A stretch of DNA of 64,000 bases from Durusdinium trenchii (Eukaryota > Sar > Dinophyceae > Suessiales > Symbiodiniaceae), in assembly GCA_963970005.1 (NCBI GenBank), contig CAXAMN010003592.1, positions 174,198-238,197 of the forward strand, read 5' to 3'. The first letter of the stretch is position 1, and each line of letters begins with the position of its first letter. The position numbers and the translations under genes are program-made. The notes under the pieces were generated by a model. It saw only the letters and a list, made by a program, of their open reading frames with translations. It had not been told where the DNA came from and searched no databases. Shown here one piece after another: positions 12,718-21,400 of the stretch.

Positions 12718-12855
12718 GAGCTGGAAAGTACATGGAGTTCACCGGCTGGAGCAGGTCCACGCCGTTCAGCCCGGAGTTGGGCATGGACCTCTGGGCGGTC
12801 TTTGTTTCTTCGAGAGGTTCTTCCAAGCACGGCGCCACCAAAGGATCAGAATGTT
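12718..12855 (+). CDS. Candidate exon, unknown protein
   Basis: One + frame reads GAGKYMEFTGWSRSTPFSPE and then LGMDLWAVFVSSRG. Another + frame is also open across the same bases, so the frame is not certain. It may belong with 12441-12592. The stretch from 12856 to 13808 shows nothing recognisable. Confidence 0.3.
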
Positions 12856-13808
12856 AGTGAATACGAGGTGAGGCGGCACTCTTTAAATCGATGGTGTTGC
12901 TTCCCAACTTCCCGATCTTAAGCCTGCCGCCATCAAAGTAGAGCATCGACCAGCCATTCGTGTGAAAGGGCAAAGCAGTTGCTTGACCATGGTTGTTCTG
13001 ACCTGCAGCCATTTTCTTGCTTTGCCTTCAATTCAGCTAGGTCTAAATGTCGGGTCAATGCAAAGCATGCAGGGGTGATTAATGAGATAGATCAAAAGTA
13101 AAGCCAAGGTGTTCAAAGTCGAAAAGTGTTGAAACCTTGATGAACGCCCATGTAGCAATAGGCATCCCCTGGATGCCCAATACCCACTAAAGACATGCTG
13201 CAAAGCCCATTAGAACTTGCATTTCTACCTTGGGTCGTGCAGAAACCTCATCAAATTAGCAGTATCAGTATGTCCTTTTGGTGTGCGCTCTGAGCGCACC
13301 TTTGCTTGTTGGGTTCCAACCTTCATGGCTTTGACACTTGAAGTCTCGGTAGCCAGCAGTCAGTCAGAGGTGTCAGAGCAGTTGGCTGGGAGAGGGGAAA
13401 AGGGCCATTGTTCCTTGTCGGCGCCATGGGGGACAATGGTGCAACCGATGAGGCCAGCCCAAAAACAAAGCGAAAGAGAATCTACAGGATCCAGGCGACC
13501 CAGCTAATGTAGGTTCAAATTCTTGGGCACCTTCAAGGGTCATTCATCATTGACTTCTTCCTCAGGAAGAGCAATGCCCTAACAGTTGCTGCATGATAAC
13601 TGTTGCTTGCCGTGAATCGGACCATTGATAGATAAACCGGCATCTCAATGCATAGCATGTAAGAATCGAGTGGACCTTGCAAAAGAAGAGCTGCCAACGA
13701 GAACCTCAGTGCAGGCTCTGCTGCCATCCCACGTCCAAAGGTCCACAGAGTCGTCGCAGCGTTCGTCAGTCGGATGTCTTCGTCGTTCGGCAGATCTGAC
13801 TCTCGCAG

Positions 13809-15350
13809 GTGGACCTTCTCGACGAGAAGGATTTGTACAAAGTCTTGGGGGTCTCCTGTTCGCAGTTCAAGTGGCGCCAGTGGGGTCGCGATGGAGAGAG
13901 ACCAGCAACGAACTCCAATATTCGGGGGGGACTATGGGGCAACACTGTTGGGCAGAGGTAGACACAAGCGCGACATCTAGAATCTATCTCAGGATCGGGG
14001 AAGCTTCTTGGGTTGTGGGTGTGGGTGGACCTTGTTGACAGTGTCACAGTGGCACAAGACTCACGGCTGCTTTCAAAACAGATGTTACAATATTTTGCAT
14101 ATTACATAAACATAATCAGTATGTTATGTTTACTCTAATTCGGCGACCGTCTCACAAGTTGCTGCACATTTCGTCCTGGGCAGTCCTGCTACTCCTGATG
14201 TGTGGATCCACGACCGGCTCGTGTTCTCACCATCCATCGATGTACACCACTGGAGAGGGTAGCACCAGTGGTAGCACCGTATGGCACTCTGGTACACAAG
14301 CACCGCATCGGTTCGATCTCCCGTGTGTTTGTGTCAATGACGCACAGGTCTCACGTGGCGCACAAGCTGATGAGCATCTCGGCCTTGACACCGATGACAG
14401 TCCCGGGGTTTTGGAAGAACGTTTGTTGACCCCGCAGTGGGGTCCAAGCCAAACACCTGCAGATGAGCCAGTTTCGCATGGTTTCAGACCAGTTTGCACA
14501 CAAAGCTCTTGATTTACCGAAAACCCGATGCGGCTGAGCCATCGTGACCACCTGACCACTGTCAGTTCTGAGGCTGAAACGTGCGTATCGACAAAAATCT
14601 TTGAGATACCATCCGGACAAGCAGCTTGGAGCAGAACATGCACCCCGGAAGTGAAGAGAACATCAGAAAGAATCTGCCTGTCTCATCGAACGAAGACCCC
14701 ATGTGCTTGCACTTCTGAAGGCACACAGGTGACAACTTTCCATTTGGAAGACATAAATGTCAAGAAACATGCCCAAGCCTGAGTGCAGAAGATTTGTGCT
14801 CTTCAAACATCGTCAAATTTAACAGTGCTAACATTGCTACAGTGTTACAGTGCAATAGAATAGGGATTTGAAAACACCTACGCAACTTTTAATGAATGTG
14901 TTTTGGCCTGAGGAATGTCATTTCTGCATGTGCGTAGTGGTAACGAATGGATATGTGCCTCCTATCATCCAACCAAACTGAGACGATTCCATTCAATGCA
15001 CTAGAAATGAACCAGCCAAACGTGATTTGTTGTTATACATCTTTATCAACTAGTGACCTCTACAAATTGCAAGGGTATTTTGAAGTTGTCCAAAGGGGTT
15101 TGCAAAATCATCTCACGATTGATCCCTCAAACAGGGCCGGTGTCGTTGAAGCTTTGAAGTCGTAGAGAAGAAACCCTTACTCTCCAGTCCCTTCTTGCCT
15201 GGCACAGCAACTGTACAAAATGTGTCCCGAAGATTGGGACAATCTTGGGCTCAGGAACCCTTCGCCGGATGCCAAACCCATTTTCCAGAGGATCACCGAG
15301 GCTTACTCGATCCTCTCCGATGACAAGAAGCGATTGAAATACGACAAGTC
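13809..15350 (+). CDS. DnaJ/HSP40 J-domain gene, three exons found
   Basis: J-domains stimulate the ATPase of Hsp70 through the HPD loop between helices II and III. Three exons carry the parts in order. Helix I is DEKDLYKVLGVS, in an exon starting after CGCAG at 13809 and ending near 13868-13876. Helix II with HPD is LKRAYRQKSLRYHPDK, about 14573-14620. Helix III is NPSPDAKPIFQRITEAYSIL plus SDDKKRLKYD, from 15255 to about 15350. The join between exons 2 and 3 is exact: exon 2 ends ..GAC AA before GCAGCTT and exon 3 begins G AAC after GCTCAG, completing the Lys of HPDK. This makes a GC-AG intron of 634 bp. The exon 1-2 join is less certain (helix I-II spacing slightly short). The start codon and the protein after helix III were not located. 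A copia element begins 240 bp downstream. The J-domain is certain; the rest of the protein is unknown. Confidence 0.8.
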
Positions 15351-15587
15351 AGGCCGACGGCGCGACGGAGCGACGCGCGGGACACGCAGGGTGCGAATCG
15401 CGGAGGTAGATTCGCGAGTCTTGCTTTCAGTCCATTTAATCAAGGTCAAGATAATCCATTATATCCATTAAATTAGTATATGCTGTACATTACCCGAAAT
15501 CATGGCAAGTCAACTAGGTCAAAAACATGCAAAAGCATCATATATATAATATATAATATACGGTGTATATATATATAAGTCTTGTTC
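15351..15587. other. AT-rich spacer before copia element
   Basis: Contains a TA-rich microsatellite (about 15540-15580) next to the insertion point of the copia element. Probably intron sequence of the J-domain gene. Confidence 0.5.
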
Positions 15588-15592
15588 ATTAC
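15588..15592. repeat. Target-site duplication (left), ATTAC
   Basis: ATTAC lies directly before the left LTR and again directly after the right LTR (24645-24649). A 5-bp duplication is what a retroviral-type integrase leaves, so it fixes both ends of the element. Confidence 0.9.
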
Positions 15593-15774
15593 ACTGGAAG
15601 TTTCCTGCGTAAAGTACACCTCATATGTATAGACACAGTTCATGAACATTGTACTTTTGGCTCAAGTGATAAAAAGGCCGCAGCCGCTGCCACTTCGCGG
15701 ACACGGCGGTCCGTACTGAGAGTTGGTTTCTTGGTGTTGTTTGTGTTGGTGTTCCGTTTTTCAACGGTTCAAGT
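15593..15774 (+). repeat. 5' LTR, 182 bp
   Basis: Matches 24463-24644 with 3 substitutions. The ends are ACT[T/G]GAA and TTCAAGT, a 7-bp terminal inverted repeat that is perfect in the right copy and has one mismatch in the left. They are not the usual TG..CA. It contains TTTTGGCTCAAG, the last 12 nt of the dinoflagellate spliced leader, at 15655-15666. No TATA box or poly(A) signal is obvious. Confidence 0.95.
15655..15666 (+). promoter_or_regulatory. Relic spliced-leader sequence in 5' LTR
   Basis: TTTTGGCTCAAG is identical to the 3' 12 nt of the 22-nt dinoflagellate spliced leader, which is trans-spliced onto nuclear mRNAs. The base just upstream differs (C instead of A), so the match stops there. 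Truncated leaders fixed in genomic DNA are known for dinoflagellate genes that passed through an mRNA intermediate. Inside an LTR the relic would mark the 5' end of a trans-spliced genomic RNA copied during reverse transcription, and so may mark the start of R. The sequence match is direct; the mechanism is inferred. Confidence 0.6.
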
Positions 15775-15787
15775 GGTTATCAGCCGT
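15775..15787 (+). other. Primer-binding-site candidate
   Basis: Immediately inside the LTR the strand reads GGTTATCAGCCG, preceded by the final T of the LTR (TGGTTATCAG). This resembles plant copia sites complementary to the 3' end of initiator tRNA-Met (TGGTATCAG..) with one extra T. The position fits; the identity of the tRNA is inferred. Confidence 0.5.
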
Positions 15788-15799
15788 ATCGTCTTCTGA

Positions 15800-17071
15800 T
15801 TGTTTTTCGGTTTCTGTTACAACACAACAACATCATTCATTAGTGTGGTTGCGGGGTCCACAGAAAACCCGTGCATGTCAGGTCGGCGTCCTCGAGAGCC
15901 GTCCCGTTCGCCAATCCGTCGGACGCTGCGGCCTCCTGAACCCCCAGGGCCACCGCCAAGGAGGCCATTGCCACCGACGCCTCCTGATCCTCCGAGGCGC
16001 GGCATCCGGGGAGGAGCTGCCGCACGGCGACGCAGAGAGGCGTACATTGTCAATTCGGGAGGCGATCGAGCGACGGTTCCGATTGTTCACGCTGGCGGTC
16101 AGAGAAGGCCACTTGGAACTTCTAGGTTTTGGGAGCCGAGTGCAAGCGAGGATTCGGGTGAGGAGACGGACGAAGTTGAGTTTGTTGCGCATACATCAGC
16201 AGTTGATTTGACTTCGTTGCAGGCTGAGCATCTTGTGCCGCGTTCAAGGCTCTACAATCCGTACGTCTTCGATCATTCGCCTGGCTCGTCAAGTTTGGCT
16301 GCGGCCCCAAGGCCTGTTCCGAGTCGAGCGGATTCGAGTGTTGTTGACACGCCTGCCGGAAATCGGCCTTACGACATCCTCAAGTACTACCACCCGGCGC
16401 CTGGAGTCGTTCTTCACCCGTGGTCGCGAGTTGACATTGTTTACAGAGAGGCCTTGACTTTTCCGTCTTCAGCCAAGTTTTACGTGTGGGCGAACGGTGA
16501 TACGTTGAGGCTGGCTGCAGAAAGGCCGAATCACTGGGGCTCTGATCCGGTGATTGCATTGGACTATCATCAGGTCCTTGACGTTGATCGGAGTGTCAAT
16601 CCTCCGGATCGTGTGGATCATATTGGTAATCTGCCTGCGGGCCACGTTGCAGCAGTTCGTCGCTTGCGAAGGGAGATTGAAGAGGTCGGCTTGCGTTGTC
16701 GAGTGAAGATCATTGTTTTGTCGCACATTCACGACAGTGTGGTGAACGAGAGGAACTTGATCACTGCAGTACAACAGAGTTCATTGTCGGTTGATTGTGT
16801 GATCATCACTCGTGAAAGGACGGGCCCAAGTGGAAAGTTTGAGGTGCTGAGATCGTTGACTCGTGGTCAGGCTGTGATTTTGGACGACAACGTTGAGGTG
16901 CTGCGTGAGTTCAGTGCGGCGAGCCTCATCGCTATTCAGATTCGCAAGCCTCGAGTCGGAGCGATTTTTGACGAAGAGCAAAGGTCTTGGAGTTTTTCAG
17001 CACCTTGGTTGGTGGATCGTTTGGTGACTTTTGTGCATCACCATTCGAATCCAGTTGACGAGGAAGAGTGA
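15800..17071 (+). CDS. ORF1 of copia element, HAD-like domain
   Basis: A 423-codon frame from an ATG 25 nt after the LTR; a second ATG at 15875 may be the true start. The N-terminal ~60 residues are Pro/Arg-rich and probably disordered. From about residue 250 the sequence has the four motifs of the haloacid dehalogenase (HAD) phosphatase fold in order. Motif I is VIALDYHQVLD with D255, but the second Asp of DxD is His257. Motif II is IIVLSHIH with S308. Motif III is K346 in GPSGKFEVL. Motif IV is VILDDNVEVL with D362/D363. The nucleophile Asp is kept while the general acid/base position is His, so activity is uncertain. Copia elements do not normally carry this domain or an ORF before Gag. 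It could be a captured host gene used for RNA or nucleotide processing, or a non-catalytic binder. Confidence 0.6.
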   Translation: MFFGFCYNTTTSFISVVAGSTENPCMSGRRPREPSRSPIRRTLRPPEPPGPPPRRPLPPTPPDPPRRGIRGGAAARRRREAYIVNSGGDRATVPIVHAGGQRRPLGTSRFWEPSASEDSGEETDEVEFVAHTSAVDLTSLQAEHLVPRSRLYNPYVFDHSPGSSSLAAAPRPVPSRADSSVVDTPAGNRPYDILKYYHPAPGVVLHPWSRVDIVYREALTFPSSAKFYVWANGDTLRLAAERPNHWGSDPVIALDYHQVLDVDRSVNPPDRVDHIGNLPAGHVAAVRRLRREIEEVGLRCRVKIIVLSHIHDSVVNERNLITAVQQSSLSVDCVIITRERTGPSGKFEVLRSLTRGQAVILDDNVEVLREFSAASLIAIQIRKPRVGAIFDEEQRSWSFSAPWLVDRLVTFVHHHSNPVDEEE

Positions 17072-17225
17072 AGTTGCATCGAAGCTGCTCCGGTCCGGCT
17101 GCTTTGAGCGCCGCGGAGCCTTGTTCGTTAGGCCAGTTCCCGAAAGAGCCTGTGCCAATTGTGCATTCGTTCCCGCCGAAAAGAAAGAAGGGTTTGGGAG
17201 AGTTTGAATAGTTGGCCAGTGAATC
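17072..17225. other. Inter-ORF spacer in copia element
   Basis: 154 nt between the HAD-like ORF and the coiled-coil ORF with no further coding signal. Translation of the later ORFs would need reinitiation, internal entry or a separate trans-spliced mRNA. TTCGTTAG at 17126-17133 and TTTGAATAG at 17204-17212 could act as AG acceptors for trans-splicing. Confidence 0.4.
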
Positions 17226-18434
17226 ATGTCAGAAGAGCAATCTTCATCGTTGAATGTCAGTTCAGATACTACTGTTGGTGGTTTGGCAGTTGCTGTTCGG
17301 AGCAGGTCCCAATCATCCCATGGTTCCGGAACACCCCAAGAGGGAAGGAGATCAAAACCTCCAAAGAGATCTTTGAGCAGAGTCATCAAAAACATGCCCA
17401 AAGGCACTCAGTCCCAGGTTCAAGCAGAGGGGTCATCAGTGGTTGAACCATCCATTCCTGCGCTCACTGACCTTCGGTCTTTGCCTTCGTCCAGTGGGTT
17501 GCTCCAGCGGTCGGTTGGTCCATCCGAGTTCCAGGGTACCGGAGAGGAAGATGAAGTCATGCCTAATCAAACTAGCTTGACACAAGAATTGCACCTTCAT
17601 GACGCCCGGTCTTTTAACACGGTCCAGGTGGCATATGTTGGTATCGTTCATGCAGAGTTCGGTCGTGTTGTAGCTGAGTCTCAACGACTGATCGGGGAAG
17701 CGGACTCTAGAGCTTCGCACTTTGAAGGTGTCGCTCAACAAGTCTTTCAGGAAGCCACAGCTCACATCGGTCACCTGACATCCCTGGTCGAAGAACTCCG
17801 TAGTCAGAACGAAATGCTCCAAACAGGTCACATCGAGAAAGATGTCATGATCACCAGCTTGCATGAAGCGGTCCAAGAGGTAAAGCAAACCCTTGAGAAC
17901 CAGATCAAATTCAACCAGTCCATGTTTGAGGGTCAACTTCGCAAAGCGAAAGATGAGATCGACCGTTTGTCTGACCTCAACCAAAAGTCCCTCAACCTTT
18001 TAGGCCATAAAGATTCAGAAATCCAGCGTCTTTGCCAAGAGTCTTCGTCTCGACAAGATCGCATCTCGTCGCTGGAGGCCCGACTGGCTGCTTCAAGCGC
18101 CGCGGTCATCCAGTCGCCTGCGCCTGCTTTCGTTCCGAAGCCTGTGCCTGATGCATCTTCGCCTAAGGACACTGAAGGAGGCAATAGAATGTTGGAGTCA
18201 ATCATGGAAGCTGTTCAGTCACTCAGTTCCAGAATGTTGACACTTGAATCAAGCCGAAATAGCACGGATCCTAATCGTGAGCCTCGACCTTTGTTCGATC
18301 GTTCGCATGACACAGTTGTCCAGTCATCCTCACCTCCTGTAGGACCTTCTCGTGGACTTCGTGTTGGCAAAGGCTTTCCCGGAGGTCCGCCCGATCCATT
18401 CGATCAGGGGGGGTGGAGGGTCGGACGACGATGA
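17226..18434 (+). CDS. ORF2 of copia element, coiled-coil Gag N-terminal part
   Basis: 402 codons. Residues 1-110 are Ser/Gly/Pro-rich. Residues ~125-290 form a long heptad-rich helix (for example HIGHLTSLVEELRSQNEMLQ and later segments), a likely coiled coil for self-assembly. The C-terminal ~80 residues are again disordered. The frame ends at TGA 18432-18434 and overlaps the downstream Gag frame by about 80 nt. At 18407-18413 a run of seven G lies where the reading would pass from this frame into the next (+1). With six G the two would be one protein, so ORF2 is most likely the N-terminal half of Gag. A programmed +1 shift or a sequencing error in the homopolymer are alternatives. Confidence 0.65.
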   Translation: MSEEQSSSLNVSSDTTVGGLAVAVRSRSQSSHGSGTPQEGRRSKPPKRSLSRVIKNMPKGTQSQVQAEGSSVVEPSIPALTDLRSLPSSSGLLQRSVGPSEFQGTGEEDEVMPNQTSLTQELHLHDARSFNTVQVAYVGIVHAEFGRVVAESQRLIGEADSRASHFEGVAQQVFQEATAHIGHLTSLVEELRSQNEMLQTGHIEKDVMITSLHEAVQEVKQTLENQIKFNQSMFEGQLRKAKDEIDRLSDLNQKSLNLLGHKDSEIQRLCQESSSRQDRISSLEARLAASSAAVIQSPAPAFVPKPVPDASSPKDTEGGNRMLESIMEAVQSLSSRMLTLESSRNSTDPNREPRPLFDRSHDTVVQSSSPPVGPSRGLRVGKGFPGGPPDPFDQGGWRVGRR

Positions 18435-21400
18435 AGAGGAGTTGATTTCAGAATCGCCCTCACATGCCTCAGAAAGGGAGATTGTTGATTCTAGAGCTTT
18501 GTTGCACACCAAACTGGAAGTGGTCCCTCAGAGTGCTGCAGACTTTAGAGCTTGGAAGACAAACTTCTTTTTGATGCTTGGCCGCTTGGACATTTCGTCA
18601 AATGAATACCTTTCCAAGTGGGCTGCAACGGCTTTCGAGGTAGGTCAGGAGAAAGAATGCCAGAGTTCATCAGGCCTGATCCCAAGGTTTGATAGGTGGC
18701 TTGCATCTGAGCTTCTCAAGAATGTGCGGTCAAGCCCTGAGTTGTTGTTCAAAGTCCAGGGGTATGTTGAGCGTTGCACTCGTCAGTCCACAGTCCCTCG
18801 GGGTAGGATGATCTTGTACATGGTTGCTCGACATTTCGATCTCGATCGTACTCGTGGTTCATTGCTCACATCGCAAAGCATCTTCCAAGTGGAACTCAAT
18901 GGTTTTTCGTTGAAAGATCTCCAGGAGTTTAGCGGTACAGTCATGAAGACCTTGAACTCCATTGACCCTGCCGACTGGCCGAATCAGAGAATGTTAGGTG
19001 AATGGTTGTTCCATCGGTTGAGAAACGTTCGAAAGCTTGAAAGGACCATCGACGAGATCAAACGCTCCGCATATAGCTCGGAACTTCGTGATTTCGACTT
19101 CCTTTGGGGAAGGTTGCAGGAGCACCTCGTTGAGGAAAGGGAAGACACCAATGCTAGGTCCATTGAGCTTTCGTTGAAGCCAAAGTCGTGGAAGAAAGAT
19201 CCTAAGGAGAAGTCGAATCCTCTTGCAAACCCTGCAAAGGCTGCCACGGTTCCGCCACCACCTCCTAAGGAGACACCGGCGGCTCCCGCTGATCCTTCGT
19301 CATCAAAGAGTGATCCTAAGGGTAAAGGTGGCAAAGGTGATAAAGGCAAAGGTGAGAAGGGAAAAGGTAAAGGCAAGGGTTTGAGCAAGGAAGACAAGGC
19401 GAAAACGCCTTGCGTGTTCTTCCAAATGCCTTCCGGTTGTGTGCACGGCAGTTCATGCGCGTACTTGCACGAGAAGGTCAAGCCTGATGCCAAAGCCGAA
19501 GCAACGGCTAAGCCAAAGGCCCAGCCAAAGCCGAAAGCCAAGGCAATGGCTGCTGTTGCCATTGTTGCTGCCCTCTCATCGATGGCCATGCCAGTTGAAG
19601 GCCGTCTAGACCGTCTAGAGTTTGCTGCAGATACAGGTGCCGGCCGACATCTCGTCTCTCCGCAAAGCTTAGAAAGGCAGGGAGTGTCTCCAGAGGTGTT
19701 CAGCCAGTTCCAGCTTCCTTCACATGAGAGCCTGAGGTTTTCGACAGGTGGAGGAAAGAGAGATTCGAGCGATGCAATCGGTCTCAGGGATCGTGAAGGC
19801 ATCTTTCAAGAGGCAAATCACTTCGTGCTTGACTCATGCCCGTTTGTCCGGTCTGTTGGTCTTGATGTCAGCAATGGTATGGGGTTTTTGTGGTTGCCCA
19901 ATCAACTCCCATGCTATATAAAAGACTGCAATCAATTCCAGTTCCAAACGGATGAAAGCAATTTGATTCGAGCAACGAGGGTTGATCAGTATGTACCATA
20001 TTTCTCCAGATCATTTGATTTCATTCCAGGCGTACCAGGTGAGGTGGAACCTGTTGAAGCAGAACCCGAGGTCCGGTCTCCTGAAGGTGCGATTCCGCAT
20101 TCAGTTGCAGACGACATTCGTGGCGTTGCTCCAGGTGAGGCTTTGCCAAAGGTCCCTGAATCTGAGAAGTTCGTGCGTGAACGGGAACTTGCAATGTCCA
20201 CCAAGCATTGCATGACACATTTCCCTAAGTCCGCACTTTGTGATGTTTGCAATCGTGCTAGGCTGTACTCAAAACGCATCAGATCCCATCGTAGAGCAGA
20301 CGAAGAGAGTGATCTTCCTGTTCCTGAAGCGTTCGGCCAGCAAATTGCATGTGATCACATGATCGTTTCAAAATCTTCGTCGGGGAAGGAATTTGTTGTT
20401 CTTGTGGTGATGGACTTGTTCAGCAAAGTTTTCCAAGCATACCCTCTGGCAACAAAAGATACTGATTCGGTCAAGGAAGCCCTGAACCATTTTGTGGGTG
20501 TAAAGGCCAAGAACCCTCAAACCATTTGTAAGTCAGACTGTGCCAAGGAGCTTCTGAAAGCCATTCGTTCACTCGGTTGGTTGTCAGACGCATCATTGCC
20601 AAGGAGATGGCCTCACAACAGTGTACTTGAGAGACAGATCAGGTCCTTTGAAGAGTCTTGTAGGAGCATACACTTGCAAGCAGGATTCGCTGTGTTCCCA
20701 AAGCTTTGGACCTTGACATGCCAGTACACAGCCGTTTCCATGAGCATCGAGCATTGGTCAAAGGCTTTTGGTTCTGAGTTCAAAGGTGCAGACTACATTT
20801 TGGGTCAGTTGGTTTTCTATAGGACAAAGTTTCAAGAGAAGTCGAAACTCGCCCCCAATTCTTCACCAGCCCTAATGGGAGGTTGGAAGCTTGAGTTTGG
20901 GTGTCGGTACAAAGGTGTTTTGAGACTTGTGGATTACAACTCCTTGAAGCAAGGTCATGTTTCCATTGTGGTCGCCCCGGATCAAGAGGTTTATGTTCGT
21001 GATGAGCGTGTGTTTCCGTTGAGAGATCTCGCAGAGAAGGCATTGAATGACTTCTCGGATCCTGATGTTCGTCAACTCGCTGACGTGGATCCTCTGCCAA
21101 TTCCTTTCATCGAAGATACCCCAGAGACTAAGTCTAAAGCACGCAGAGTTTACATCACGTACAGTAGGATGCTGAAGATCGGCCCGACCAAGGGATGCAA
21201 AGGTTGCGATGCTGATTCGTCTGCACACAATGCCGAATGCATTGCCCGGTATGAGGAAGCATTCGGTGCTGCTCCTTCGACCCCAGCACCTGAGCCTCCG
21301 ACCTTCGAAATGCCGGAGATCCTAGGAGACTTGATTGACGAAGAGTACACCCCAACTGTTTTGTCAGAGGCCGAAGAGGATGAAGAGGAGATTGTCCCAG

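Noticed and set aside
15817..16310. Several minus-strand open frames over the HAD-like ORF
   Set aside because: Shadows of the GC-rich Pro/Arg region of ORF1.
18984..19802. 272-codon minus-strand frame inside Gag
   Set aside because: Antisense of the Lys/Gly/Ala-rich Gag linker; the + strand has clear domains.
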